Assembly (NCBI GenBank): GCA_036172665.1
Contig: CM069877.1
Span: 14,280,501-14,344,500 of the forward strand
Source of the DNA: Prosopocoilus inquinatus
Lineage: Eukaryota; Arthropoda; Insecta; Coleoptera; Lucanidae
Direction of reading: 5' to 3'
Length of the DNA: 64,000 nt
A model generated the notes under the pieces. That model did no database searches. It saw only the letters and a list, made by a program, of their open reading frames with translations, and was not told where the DNA came from. Position 1 is the stretch's first letter. Every line of letters starts with the position of its first letter. The translations under genes were made by a program, and so were the position numbers. Positions 9,246 through 20,286 of the stretch are shown piece after piece.

Positions 9246-12097
9246 TTTAAAAAGCTCTGTACTTTCAATTAATTTAGTCAATTAGTTTAGGAGTTACTTT
9301 CTGCTGTACTTTGTTATTAACTCTGACAGGTAAGTTCTTACATTCTAGTACTCTCTAATCCGATCAAAAAAATTTACAAGTCGCTAGTTACAAATTGATG
9401 TCTTAAACAACACCAAATAAAGATAGCAAGCGTTTTTTTTTTCTGCCACATTGTCTATTGTGTAAGACTTATCAATGGATTCCCGAAGTGAAGTCAGTTA
9501 TCACCTCTGTGTTCAGACTCAAACGTTGTGTACAAAAATATGCGGTGCGAAATTGTGCCCACCCTGTGGAGACAACGTGAGAAATTAGCACTTTGCATAC
9601 ACAGTTAGTCGTTATGATTTGAGGCTGCCCCTTACGATCAATTATATTTAGAAATTAGTATAATCACAATCATCACCTCTTCGCCTTATAATTACAATCC
9701 GTCCAAAGGATATAAGTGGTACGATGGAAATTCTTTGCACGTTCAACAGACCAATGCTCTCGTATAAGTACACGAAATGCTACCTTTTGCGGGTATTTTT
9801 TGGTGGCTACCGTATCATAACCAAAAAATATCGGATGGACCACTTGTTTCGAACTGCTGAAATGTGCGAGAAGGATAGGAAGGTCAACTTCGCCTTCCTC
9901 TCGATACAAACACACCGCACTCCTAGTTCAAGGCAGAGTTTCGTGATAACAGTCACTGATATCGTTATTAATTATTTTATTTAAAATCTTAATTCACTGG
10001 GCGAAGTAATATTACATTTATTTGTTTTACGATATCAACTGTCGATGAAAATTTATGCATCAATTAGGCCAGCGCGTTAAAAATGTTCTTCCTTCACCCT
10101 TTTACGTAAATAAACTTTTGCTGTAATTTCGCTGCTAGCTATGAAAGTATTACTACTTATGGTCCATGCAAAAAAAGTAAATGTAAAATTTTTATAAGTC
10201 TATTAAAAATAATATGGAATGAGAAATTACAATTTGTTTGTACCTCGCTTTTAATTTGTTCGGCAATTACTAATCGTAGCTTCTTGAATTATACTAGACT
10301 TTAATTTAAAATGCTCAAACTTGTAATTACTCGCGGTGAAGTTAATTTAAATTGTAAACGTTTCGATTGATCAGCTGTTGGAGCGGTTGATTTACGTCGT
10401 TCGTGCTCAAGATCAAGTAACGTACTGACCCTGGCCTACTTCGGATGCGGGTCATAATTGAAGAGGCGGCCGCGTTCCATTTTTAGCTATGCCAGCAGTT
10501 CTCAAACGGTTTAGTGAAAATCTGCCACTGCATTTTTCTCGAAAACTATTACATTTTTGTTAAGAACATATGAGTTCAATCGCTGCCATTTATGGCGATA
10601 TATTGCAGGTTTAAATATTTGTACACAGTATAAGAACAGCCTGTATGTTTATTAAGTTAATAAATAGATTCTGTAAGTGGGCTGCAGTTACAGAATCTGT
10701 TCCTTAACTGAACAGTCGTGATCATACTTCGCGTTTATTAAGTTATGTATTTATGTACAAAAATTTTAATATAGTAATAATACAGAAAATACAGAACGGG
10801 CCCTTAATTTTTGCTTAACTTTATTATGTCTAAATGCAAATAGTTTGAAACTAATTAAATTCATTCTGGTTACATTAAACCAGTGGTCCTTCGAGAAGCT
10901 TCCAAAGTGTGTAGACAACAAGAAATAAAAATTGATCATTGCTAGTCTGTATACTTCTGGGATATTAACAAAAAATTAGAACACTACGTACAAGAATATT
11001 AACATAGTAACCGATAACTTCTTTCTAGAAATTTAAGAGGACTGTATTGGCTAAGACTGATCTGTCACATCACATTTCGTTTTGCGTTCCAAGATTACGA
11101 TTTTTTTTTCTTATTTGCAATTGCTTAAAAAGTACAGAGTTGAAAACTTTCTTGCAAAAATCGCAGCCAATATTAATTCAGAAGGCGGAAGAAGAAGCGT
11201 GCCATAAAGCAACCAGATGCGTTCGAAACGCAATTTCCCTAATCACCTACCCCCTACCAGGACGCCCGCCCCATCATCCCCCGACAGATTATCCTGTACG
11301 TCCTGAATACTTTTAATTCCCGGCGCTCTGGAGGGTGGAGGAGGGCGGGGGTCAAAAAGACCTCGTTTAATTAAATAATTACAGCTAGTATTAAATCGAA
11401 TGACATTGTTAAGGAGTAACTTCATCCACCGCAACATCTCATTAATTTTTTTTTCTCGTGAAGGGATTATGCCCCCCGGAAATCATGATTTATTTCATTT
11501 TTATTTTTTTGAAGGGGAACTGACAGTGTGTCTCATTAAAGAAAATATCGGAATTAAAACGGATCGAGTTCCGGGGCACCGTCGCGACGCCGACGCCCCA
11601 AACTACTAAACGCTTACGTCATAAGTTCGCGCAAGTTTTGCAGTTTTAACGCGTTTGTTTCTAGGACGTTCGCTCGCAGCGCGAGATATAAATTATCTTG
11701 CGCCCGAAAATACGGCAATACAGACTGTGCGGGATTTGCATATGGTTAACATTATAAATAAACTTCTCGGGGGCGAATGAAACAGTGCCGGCTCTGAAAT
11801 TCAGCTGCTTGATATAACCGACGACCGACGCGACGTCGAGTTATTCTGTCACATATAAACGACATCTGCTTCCTAACGTGCAAAGTTTATACGTAGACGC
11901 GAACTTTTGCGACAAAATATAATTTGTTATTGAAATTAGCGACCGACAGTTTGCGGGCGGCGGCGCCTGCATCGCAGGGGGGAAGGGGTTGTTACTACCG
12001 TATTATCAGGAAAGTTTCGGAGTCGTACGAAAATTATTCTCGAAATAACTTTTAAGATTAACTGAGCAGAATGCATACTTCTTTCTTAATTCACTTG
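9246..12097. other. Spacer, no gene seen
   Basis: AT-rich DNA to about 11,040, then a GC-richer, CpG-containing island (about 11,240-12,000) without repeats known elsewhere in the window. Open stretches here (for example 9673-9984 on both strands, 11047-11316) show no recognisable domain or codon structure. The island may be original single-copy DNA, perhaps intronic or regulatory. That is inference from composition only. Confidence 0.5.
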
Positions 12098-12183
12098 TGT
12101 TAGTATTAGAAATAATGTGACCTATTGATGTTACCAAGTGTAACATGTACCTAACTTCACGTTGTTCTTGTCCAGAATCAGAA
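12098..12183 (+). mobile_element. Copia LTR start, fragment
   Basis: TGTTAGTATTAGAAATAATG and the next ~65 bp match 17496-17580 (TGTTGGTATTAGAAATAAAT...), which lies directly after the copia RNase H end. So this is the beginning of a copia LTR. It joins integrase sequence at about 12184 without the rest of the LTR, gag and protease, so a large deletion or recombination removed them. Confidence 0.6.
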
Positions 12184-12780
12184 AAACTGAGTAAATATTT
12201 CAAAGATATTGGTATTCAGCATAATCGAACAGTTGTAGAAAAGGTCTGTTGCTTAATGACGCCAATCTGTCAAAAGATTTTTGGGCAGAAGCTGTCAATA
12301 CAGCAGTCTACTTGCAAAACCTATCACCAACAAAAGTGTTGAAGAATATTACTCTAGAGAAAACTTGGATAGGTACCAGGCCAGACTTTAAAAATTTAAG
12401 GGTTTTCCGTTCAAGAGTATTGGAAGGAATACCAAAGGAAAAAAGAAAGAAGCTTGATCCAAAATCAGAAGAGCACATCTTCGTAGGATATCCCAAAGGC
12501 AAGAAAGGATTGCCTACAATTTCAAGACAAACCAAGTCACTGGGACCAGAGATGCTGTTTTCATCGAAAGTACACATCAGGCGAATATTGGTGGCATATT
12601 TCCACTTATAGAGGAATGTGTTCCACCTGCACATCACGGTCACAATGAAGTAGGAGATGTCAACATCACTGAACAATTCGAGCCCATTGTCCTGTCGGCT
12701 GTAGAATTAGACACTAAACAATGCAGGAAAACCGCAGTGATGAGGAATATCTGCCTGAACGACCCAACTTGGTGATGAAG
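12184..12780 (+). pseudogene. Copia element: integrase C-terminal part, broken
   Basis: Frames read LSKYFKDIGIQHNRTV (end of the catalytic core region), then DANLSKDFWAEAVNTAVYLQ, NLSPTKVL, a KNLRVFRSRVL segment and EEHIFVGYPKGKKG. This order is the classic copia integrase tail. Missing residues between IQHNRTV and the next block, plus frameshifts near 12240 and 12520, show a deletion and decay. The glutamate-bearing motif (usually QQNGVAERKN) is deleted, so it could not integrate DNA. The partner half is at 17020-17495. Confidence 0.8.
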
Positions 12781-12889
12781 TTAAAAAAGAAACCAAAGTT
12801 ATAAAAGATAAATTACGAAAGCAATGTTATGAAGCCCCTCCTGATCAAAATTTAAAAGGAGTAATCCAAAACGAAGAATCAGTGACAAG

Positions 12890-13536
12890 GTGCCTCAACA
12901 CAATGCAGAGCAAGAGACTGTACCGTACGTCGCGTTCATCGATAAAGAAGAACTAGCAAGAAAACAAGCAGAAGATTTCGAAATTCCAGACATCAAGAAG
13001 AGATTGAAAAAAACCCAAACCCAGACTATTTTGAAGATGAAGATGGTATTCTTTATAAAGACAATCATCGAGAAGATATTGATCGAGTCATTGTACCAAA
13101 GTCTCTGAGAAAGAAGTTTATTCAAGAGTATCACGATCCACCATATGCTGGTCATCAAGGAGTTCGGAAAACTTTAAATCTACTACAACAGAGAATGTTT
13201 TGGAACAACATGAAGCGTGATGTTGAAGATTACATTCGCAAATGTCATTCATGTAATTCAAGGAAGACGTCTAGTCATAGAAGACCAGTCCAGTTGAATT
13301 TATTCCAAAAAGTAAACTATCCATTCGAGGTAACAGCTATGGACATTGTTGGACCGTTAACCGTGACGGATGATGGAAACCGATACATCCTCACTTTCCA
13401 AGATTATTTTACCAAATATCCAGAAGCCATTCCTTTACCAAATCAAAAGACTGAAACCATCGCTAAAGCATTTGTTGAAAATATAATCACAAGGCATGGT
13501 GTTCCGAAGAAATTAATTATAAACAGATCAAGGTAA
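12890..13536 (+). pseudogene. Gypsy integrase: zinc-binding and first catalytic part
   Basis: Translation (with a frameshift near 13015-13120) gives EELARKQAEDFEIPDIKKRL, then a YHDPPYAGHQGVRKTL segment with the paired histidines, then RKCHSC with the paired cysteines: the HHCC zinc domain. Next comes the catalytic core, with the first aspartate in TAMDIVGPL and a YFTKYPEAIPL block. The frame ends at 13536 through a one-base shift just before the second aspartate (DQGKNF). The enzyme would insert element cDNA into host DNA, but this copy is broken. Confidence 0.85.
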
Positions 13537-13944
13537 AAATTTTGTTTCTGAGTTAATGAGACACGTATGTAATCAATTAGGAATAGCTAAAATCCAAACC
13601 ACCCCTCATCATCCTCAAAGTAACGGTATGATTGAAAGAACTCAAAGAGTTCTAAAAGATCTTTTATCCCACTACATATCTAAATCTCAAAGAGATTGGG
13701 ATAGATGGTTACAATACGTCTTAATGGCATATCGAACGACAATCCATTCATCAACTGGCGAAACACCATATTTTCTTATACATGGTTAAGATATGCTTTG
13801 CTAAATGACGAAGTGTTCAGGTCTAATTATAAACGCTTTGATTACGCTGAAAATTACGTTTCAGAAATCGTTGCTCGTTTAGAGAATGTTTTCGAAAGAG
13901 CTAGACTAATGTTAAAGAAAACATCTGAACAGAGGAAAGTTCAG
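13530..13944 (+). pseudogene. Gypsy integrase: rest of catalytic core
   Basis: After the frameshift the frame reads DQGKNFVSELMRHVCNQLGI (second aspartate), then TPHHPQSNGMIERTQRVLKD with the catalytic glutamate, and WLQYVLMAYRTTIHSSTGET. A TAA replaces a codon right after YFLIHG at about 13787. Coding potential continues to GTTCAG at 13944, where the inverted duplication begins. All three DDE residues can be seen, but not in one open frame. Confidence 0.85.
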
Positions 13945-14393
13945 TGGACTATCATTTCTTTATTAGAGCCCACTTTAACAACTTTATAAGACACTGGACC
14001 CATAACTTTTATTATTTCGTACGGACCTTTCCATAGTTTTGACAATTTCTTTGTCAAGCCTTTCTTTATAGCAGGGTCGTTTAAATATACATGGTCACCA
14101 ACTATGAATTCAATTCTTCCAGCCTTTTTGTCATACTGAACTTTCCTCTGTTCAGATGTTTTCTTTAACATTAGAAAACATCTGAACAGAGGAAAGTTCA
14201 GTATGACAAAAAGGCTGGAAGAATTGAATTCATAGTTGGTGACCATGTATATTTAAACGACCCTGCTATAAAGAAAGGCTTGACAAAGAAATTGTCAAAA
14301 CTATGGAAAGGTCCGTACGAAATAATAAAAGTTATGGGTCCAGTGTCTTATAAAGTTGGTAAAGTGGGCTCTAATAAAGAAATGATAGTCCAC
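13944..14393. repeat. Large inverted duplication inside the gypsy integrase
   Basis: Arms 13944-14164 and 14173-14393 (221 bp each) are near-perfect reverse complements around the spacer TTAACATT. The right arm is the normal coding strand (SEQRKVQYDKKAGRIEF..., VGDHVYLND). The left arm is the same sequence flipped, so a minus-strand reading frame shadows the real one. A + copy of AAAGAAAACATCTGAACAG also sits just before the left arm (from 13915). The layout fits template switching during reverse transcription. Confidence 0.9.
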
Positions 14394-14720
14394 GTAAACA
14401 GGTTAAAGCGCTTCTATGGGGATGTACCGACTCAGAATAGGCGTCTTCACGAGAGTTTTAAAAGAAGAAAAGATCAACTTCAAGATGAGCAAACAAGCTC
14501 AGAAGAGGATGATCATGAAACTGAAGAACAGTGGATGGGTCCACGTGGTTTTCTTCACCGACAAGAAAACGAAGAGCCTGAACAGGAGGCTGAAACAGAA
14601 GAAGAGGAAGAGGTAGAAGATGAAGAAAATCGTATAGAACGGGATGTCAGTAATGAAGAGATTGGAGAAAGAAACATAGCATCAATGAGCACTAAGTTCA
14701 AAGGAACAAGATATCAGTGA
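14173..14720 (+). pseudogene. Gypsy integrase C-terminus with GPY/F-like module and acidic tail
   Basis: Reads LSKLWKGPYEIIKVMGPVSY, the GPY/F-type module of gypsy integrases (about 14289-14350), then VNRLKRFYGDVP. A long glutamate-rich tail with repeated EEE and DDH runs follows (about 14490-14640). The open frame ends at 14720, with further acidic coding-like sequence to 15153. The module is thought to help target and multimerise the integrase. Context and frame agree with the upstream integrase. Confidence 0.75.
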
Positions 14721-15153
14721 AAGCTCTAATAATTCAGAAGAGAACACTCCTGTCAGTCAATCTCAACCCCAACCCAGTACATCTAGTGGGTGGAGGCGAC
14801 AAATTAGTGCTGCTCCTTCGGTAGATGACAATGACAGTAACCATAACCAATCACAAGAGTTCCTAGATACTACCGAAGACTGTGAAAGAGCTACTAGTGA
14901 GATGGGCGATGATCCAACTTATGATCGCGAAGAAAGAAAATTAGAGCAAGATTCCGTTGAGGACCTAAGCGATTACCTATCGGATTTATCCATTGATGAA
15001 CCTGCAAGGAGAAGTAGAAGGGAGACCCTAGTTCCGGAAGAAGTCCAAAGACCCCAAACCAGGAGTGCAGGTCCAGTCGAGAAATACCCGTGGGTGATGC
15101 AGAGACGCTTAACCAGATTCGGCCGAGGTTCAAGTTCAGAAGAAACCGAATGA
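14720..15153 (+). pseudogene. Gypsy pol tail, last open stretch
   Basis: Low-complexity Ser/Asn/Gln-rich sequence (after a stop at 14718-14720) leads into a second open frame from 14902: DDPTYDREERKLEQDSVEDL, SDYLSDLSID and TRSAGPVEKYPWVMQRRL. A basic, TRS-type end followed by YPWV resembles the last residues of gypsy pol polyproteins. No enzyme motif here. Confidence 0.5.
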
Positions 15154-15927
15154 ACCTTTTTCCTTTCCCATAATCTCTTATGGAACACAATCCATAAACA
15201 ATTCAAATTATCAAATATCATCAATCAATCTTCTAAACAATATTCAGTAAATCCCTCCATTTGTCAACAAAGCATCTACAGTAATCTTACTTCTTCCCTT
15301 ATTCTCATTATTGGTGGCCGTATTCCTATCCACCACGATGTTAAATATTGCCTTTTACGTATCAAACCCAAAACCAAAGTACACTACTCAACAAGTCAAA
15401 AGTCAAGGAGATACCGAATTGATGAATTTTTGGGTGTCTCTAATGGAACCAGATATTGGAATGGATCCAAGTCAACCGAAGTCCCATCCGATCAAAAGGG
15501 TAGACAAATTGAAATGACTTCAACATCACTACATCCGTTGCTGTGGCCATTACCAAGGTTGCAGTCAACAGAACCGGTTCCAGACCCAAAGGACAAAAGT
15601 TCCTGATCACCACTCACCGAGCTTGGCGATCGTTTAACAACGCCAGTGTTGGAGACTTAAATCGCGCAAAATCAGAGGGTGCGATGCGTACTCTGATCCG
15701 AGTTGTGCGAAGTGAAAAGGGCAATTTGCCGAAAGGTAATTTTGTTAAAGTTCGTATTGTATTTAATTGTTTATATATATTGTTAGAATTTAAGGAAAAA
15801 AAGATGTCTCGTAATTTCTCTTTAATTTGTAAGTAAGACATCATGTGCATATATGTTCTTTTCTTATATTAATTTAAGGAAAAGAGTTGCTTGTAACCAA
15901 CTCTTTTAAAGTAAGGGGAAAGGGATG
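15154..15927 (+). other. Gypsy region between pol and 3' LTR; no product recognised
   Basis: Two open stretches (15311-15517, 68 codons; 15543-15836, 97 codons) occur here. Neither shows a signal peptide plus transmembrane layout or any motif I know, so I do not call an env-like gene. The region ends in the polypurine tract AAAGTAAGGGGAAAGGGATG (about 15909-15928), the plus-strand primer site that precedes the 3' LTR. Confidence 0.5.
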
Positions 15928-17012
15928 TGAGAATCCAGATTTTTAGGATGATTATTTACATAATTCAGTACGCTTATTTAATTCGGATATATTATTAAGT
16001 TAGAATTTGTATCATGACTCATGAAGAATACAAAACACGTGTAGAGTTATTCAACGAAAGCATTCGTCAAGCTTGCGATGTATGTACCGAGAAATTAGAT
16101 CAAAGGCATTAATATCGCTGGAACATCGGCGATAAAAGAAATAATTATGTAATGGATGATTCATGCAGAAGAGCCTTTATCGAATCTTGATGCTAGCAAA
16201 AATAGAGTTAGTCATCAAGGTTTTCCTCATTACCAAACCTTACGTAGACCAAAAGGAGGTCATCTGATCCCAATAAATAGGTAGCTTTTCAATTCAGAGA
16301 GGAGTTCGACAAGACAGTTGCCCGAGAGGGCTTGTCACGACAGTTGCCCAAGGCACGAACTCCTGTCATCTACATACGAATGTAATTTAGTTTGTGTGTC
16401 ACGAGTCAAAGTTTTCAAATTTCTAAATTCTTTTTTTTAATCAGTCAATTTTCCAATTTTATTTTAATTTAAAACTGTACCTAAGAAGCATCCACGATCG
16501 GCGAGGGTGAGTTAAATAACAAAGATCTAACAAAGGTTCTTAGATATAAACTGATTTTTGTTAATCTTTCCTTCTCTCTTTCATACTGTACTTTTAATTT
16601 TATGTCAATTGTTAAATTTTACTCAGTTAATTAATTTAATTAAATTCACATATTATTTCGTTTGTAATTTTTCGTTATTGTACTAAAATTTCTTTTTTGT
16701 TTGAATATATTTTGTTATTTGAAGTTGGTATTTTTTTTAACGTTAATAACAAAGGATTATTAAGAGAATATAGAAAGCGATAAGGAGTGGACAGTTTTCA
16801 AACAATCCCAAAAACAAATGTTAGTAGACACCTTTTAAGCTATTCGGCGAAAACGATTTGGAAATCGATTTCTGGCTTTCCATGCTAAAACCAGGGCGCT
16901 ACTAATAAAGAAATCGAAATTCAATATCGTACGGATTGCTAAAAGAACTGGGGACAAAAGGAGATGAAGAGCGAGTTTCCAACCTCCGTCCGGACGTGCG
17001 TTCTACAATACT
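15928..17012 (+). mobile_element. Gypsy 3' LTR, 5' part (truncated)
   Basis: Starts TGAGAATCCAGATTTTTAGG right after the polypurine tract. It runs in parallel with 6220-8680 (minus PLE 1) and 39778-40690: shared landmarks are ATTAAATTAGAAY, CACGTGYAG, the GAGGAGTTCGACAAGA block, the GCATCCACGATCGGCGAGGG block and GGAAATCGATTTCTGGCTT. It stops at CGTCCGGACGTGCG, where copia begins. A local duplication of ACAGTTGCCC lies at about 16313-16348. Confidence 0.75.
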
Positions 17013-17019
17013 CCAAGTC

Positions 17020-17495
17020 TGAAATAATTGTGTTAAAGGGATATTGCGATGCAGATTGGGCAACGGACTTGGGTGAACGTAAATCAACCTCTGGTTATGT
17101 TTTCTTTAAAGGCAAGGCGGCTATTACGTGGAATAGCCGGAAACAGTAAACAGTGGCATTGTCAACAACTGAGGCAGAATACATGGCCTTAGCAGCTGCC
17201 ACACAAAAAGCCACGTGGTTAAAAAGGTTGGAAGAAGAAGTTGGTCAAGTTGATAACATCACAATATGACAACTGAGGTGCAATCAATCAGTCTAACCGC
17301 TAATGAAGTGTTCCATCCCCGGATGAAACATATTGATGTGAAGCATCATTTCATTCGTGAAAAGGTTTCAGATGGACACATTAATATCCCAGTTTCAACG
17401 AAGGACAAGACTACAGATGCTCTCACAAAAGGAACACCAAGAGAGCAACATGGGAAACACTGCCTCAATACGAGCATTATTTCTAGTGGGAGTGT
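17020..17495 (+). pseudogene. Copia element: RNase H end
   Basis: Reads LKGYCDADWATDLGERKSTS, GYVF, ITWNSRKQ, then a TAA stop, then TVALSTTEAEYMALAAAT and, after a frameshift near 17266, MKHIDVKHHFIREKVSDGHI and DALTKGTPREQH. The YCDADWA, KSTSGYVF, STTEAEY and KHIDVKHHF blocks are classic copia RNase H, including the acidic catalytic residues. A stop and a frameshift make it non-functional. It continues the copia element whose integrase part is at 12184-12780. Confidence 0.88.
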
Positions 17496-17640
17496 TGTTG
17501 GTATTAGAAATAAATATGACCTAGTTATGTTACCAAATGTTACATGTAACTAACTTCACGTTGTTCGTGTTCAGAATCAGAAAGCTGAATATGCATATTA
17601 ACGTTGTCTCGCGTTCTTTTATTAATACTTAATTTGTAAA
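17496..17640 (+). mobile_element. Copia 3' LTR, beginning
   Basis: Follows a purine-rich TAGTGGGAG tract and starts TGTTGGTATTAG. It matches 12098-12183 for ~85 bp. The end of the LTR is not clear; it grades into the 3' region of PLE 3 somewhere near 17,600-17,750. Confidence 0.6.
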
Positions 17641-17821
17641 TTACCATCAACTTGTTTTACTTTGTTGGAATTCTGTTAGAAAAATTGTTTATTTTTAACT
17701 GTACGCAAATAAAAACCAAGCAACCGTACAAAGAAATTGGATTTAACCTCATAACCACAAAAAGTTTGTTTAAAAACTAAATTCGTATTTCATACATCTT
17801 CAGTAGATGCCTTCTTCTTGA

Positions 17822-18415
17822 TCAAAAGAGAAATGATTCTGTCATGCCTATCGCTACCTTATATACTAATTCGTTCCGCTCCAATGAAGCGTGCTCTCTA
17901 AAGCGAGCGTTCCACCGGATTGCGTCAACTAAGTCAAGCAACACGGAACCTGCGAAAGGCCCATGATCGGTGTTCATTAAATCTCTCTTATGTTTGTATA
18001 TGAAAATGGTTTCAAACCCGTCTAATTCCCTGTTGCTTGACGTTGCTTTTACTAACCTAAGATTGTTTAAATCTATTTTATGACTGGTGTCAAGAATATG
18101 TTGGGCAACAGTGGATTTTTCAATTCTGCTGTGCTTTAAATGAGCTAAGTGTTCTTTAAAACGTGTTAGTATATTTCTTTTTGTTTGCCCAATATATTTT
18201 TTAGTACACCCTTGACAAGATATTTCATAGATTCCTGATTTCTGATTTGGTTCAGTTTTGTCTTTAGGGTTTGCCAGTAAACGTTTTAAAGTATTATTAT
18301 TAGTATGTGCGATTGTATATCCCTGCGTTTTAAAAATGCTACTTAAACCTTTAGAACAATATTTATCAAACGGAATTTTAATGTATTTGGATGTGTTTGT
18401 TTCTACCGGTAACAA
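17822..18415 (-). pseudogene. PLE 3: GIY-YIG endonuclease
   Basis: A 197-codon open stretch. The first ~60 residues are the RT-endonuclease linker (SKYIKIPFDKYCSKGLS...). SGIYEISCQGCTKKYIGQTK then supplies the GIY and YIG blocks with the CxxC-like pair between them. The arginine in RNILTRFKEH and the histidines of VAQHILDTSHKIDLNN follow. It ends MTESFLF, stop at 17822. The domain is complete in one frame, but the frame upstream is broken (stop near 18530), so the whole protein is not made. Confidence 0.85.
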
Positions 18416-18429
18416 AGTGGTAAGTTTCT

Positions 18430-19198
18430 TGATGTTGGCTTTGTTTACAATTTTCCTTAAAGTATTTTCTACGGCATCTACTGAGTAACCATTGTGGACT
18501 GCTATATCTTTAATAAATCTGAGTTCTTAGTTGTATCTTTCTTTTGATAGTGGGAAGTTGACTAATCTATTAAGTAGAAAAGAAATTGCAGAAAACTTAT
18601 GCGATAAGACACGTTGTGAGTCATTAACAATAAATCTGTTGGTGGTTGTTTCTTTCCTATATATATCAAATTTTAATTTGTTTTCACTATTTCTAATAAA
18701 CAAGGCATCTAGGAATAGTAATTTTTCATCAACCTCTTTTTCAACCTTGCATTTAATACTAGGAAATTTAGAATTTAAAATATAAAAAAAATCCTCTATT
18801 CTGCATTCCTTGGTATTAAAAACAGCAAAAACATCATCTACATATCTAAACCAAATTTTTGGGAAATAATTACAATTTTTTTTCTTTCTAAATTACACAT
18901 AAAAAGATTAGCAAGATATGGTGATAAGCAGTTTCCCATTTAAGTCCCTTCGGTTTGTTTGAAAAAATGCCCATTCACTTGGAAACAATTTTGCGACATA
19001 TACATAAGTTGTGAGTTGCAAAAATTCATCCATCTTACATTGTTCTATGTTGTTGGAGGCTAGGAGATCTTGCAGGTAGTTTAATGTGGTTCGAATGGGG
19101 ATACTGGGAAATAATGATTGGACATCGAAGGATACCAGTATTTCATCATCGCTCAGTGTTACATCTCTAACGCATCGTATGAAATCTACACCAAACAA
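18430..19198 (-). pseudogene. PLE 3: reverse transcriptase domain, broken
   Basis: RT palm motif A appears as EILVSFDVQSLFPSIPI, and the catalytic block as IWFRYVDDVFAVFNT around 18833-18850, both clear PLE RT signatures. The thumb-side block LLFLDALFIRNSENKLKFDI precedes YRKETTTNRFIVND. Frameshifts lie near 18890-18910, and a stop replaces a residue near 18530 (KERYN-stop-ELRFIKDI). N-terminal RT motifs are missing through truncation. Confidence 0.82.
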
Positions 19199-19200
19199 CC

Positions 19201-20050
19201 GTGTTTAAAGGCCATCACAATTTTACGGTGGGTGAAGAAAATTCAAAGAAGCCGACGAAAAGAAATAAATAACGGACGAACAGACACGCAATCCCAATTT
19301 CCCTCACCTGAATCGCCTCTTCATACTGATCTGAATCTTATCGGAACTAATTCAAAATAGTACGGCAAGCGAAAGCTGCTGCAAAAATATGTGCAAAGCT
19401 CGCTTATGGGCCTTGTCTGTTCTGCAAAATACTTATGAGTGCACAGTTCAAAAGCAAGTGATACAAAAGAGCTTTAAAATTTATCGCCTTGCGTGCGTCG
19501 GCGACAGCTTAAAGCCGCTTCCCGGCTCCTTCCTTCCCCCGGTCGGATTACGTTTACATATTCGTGCGCCTCCTTTCGGACCTGATCGTAAAATACTCCC
19601 GCGCGCGCGTTTCCCCAATTGTAAAACGGGAATGTTCCCGGCGATAATTGGCGTGTTCAACGAGCATTCGGAGCGCGCTTAATGCGGAAGCGGTTTCCAG
19701 ACTAAACATCGGGAACTTCATAAAATGTATCCCGGGCCTTCCTTCCTCAGCAGCCGAATAAGCATTAGGGCTCTCCGTGTACCCGATAACTGTCCAATAA
19801 AGTCCCCGGTAATGAGTTTCACGTTCGCAGGTGTTTGCGTGTTCGCAAATATTTTCGTTTTACTCCTGCGCTGGTATTAGGCAACTCTAATACTTAATTT
19901 TGGAAACAACTCTTTTTGCAATACCAATAACCCACTGCTATAATGATGTATAACCCCCAATGCCGCTTGATTCTGATAGTCACTTCATCTACCACCAAAT
20001 AACTTAATTAGAGACTCTAGAACTGTAAGGGGTGGCTTCAAATTATAAAG
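19201..20050. other. Spacer with a GC-rich island
   Basis: 19,270-19,325 holds one copy of a small dispersed repeat (CGAACAGACACGCAATCCCA...; others near 25,865, 26,060 and 49,980-50,060). 19,480-19,860 is GC-richer, with CpG-rich patches, and shows no repeat or domain. The 97-codon frame at 19389-19682 is not gene-like. Confidence 0.5.
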
Positions 20051-20054
20051 CCTA

Positions 20055-20284
20055 AGGGTAAGTTCATAACGAAGCTGTGATGATAGATTATAGATTGCTT
20101 TCTCTGCTCGCAGAAGAATAGTCCACTTTATTCTCATTGCTACAATCGCTTATATGAGCGATTATACTCGAAGCACTGATTTGAACATAGGTATTTGAAT
20201 ACGTGGTTTTCATAATCGGTGCTATTCGAAATCTCCGCTATCATCTATCATCACAGCGTTGTTACGAACTTTATGAACTTACCC
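20055..20284. mobile_element. ~230-bp MITE with long inverted ends
   Basis: Left end AGGGTAAGTTCATAACGAAG and the inverted right end (20243-20285) share AGGGTAAGTTCATAA and GCTGTGATGATAGAT; the right arm has ~9 extra bases between these two blocks. TA dinucleotides lie at both borders. The right-hand TA (20285-20286) is also the left target of the next MITE, so the two abut. Confidence 0.65.
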
Positions 20285-20286
20285 TA

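Larger units (their letters stand above)
12790..17012 (+). mobile_element. Partial gypsy element lying between two copia halves
   Basis: Contains the end of pol (pre-integrase, integrase, GPY/F-like module, acidic tail), ~770 bp without a recognised product, a purine-rich tract and the start of a 3' LTR. It begins in mid-pol at a junction near 12,790 and ends in mid-LTR near 17,012, where copia RNase H starts. The most economical story is insertion of gypsy into copia followed by deletions at both edges, but an assembly join cannot be excluded. Confidence 0.7.
17700..19200 (-). mobile_element. Penelope-like element 3, 5'-truncated
   Basis: On the minus strand, from high to low coordinates: RT motif with VSFDVQSLFPSIPI (about 19130), a gap of decay, the YVDD active site (18833-18844), RT thumb-like region, then a GIY-YIG endonuclease to 17822. 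Its sequence differs clearly from PLE 1 and PLE 2, so it is a third lineage. The 5' boundary is near 19,200, inside the RT. Confidence 0.85.

Noticed and set aside
10493..10540. hAT end (CAGCAGTTCTCAAACGG)
   Set aside because: No inverted partner or 8-bp duplication found within a reasonable distance.
13941..14246. Minus-strand open frame with integrase-like sequence
   Set aside because: It is the flipped arm of the inverted duplication, not a separate gene.
15311..15836. An env-like third gene of the gypsy element
   Set aside because: No signal peptide, cleavage site or transmembrane layout in either open stretch.
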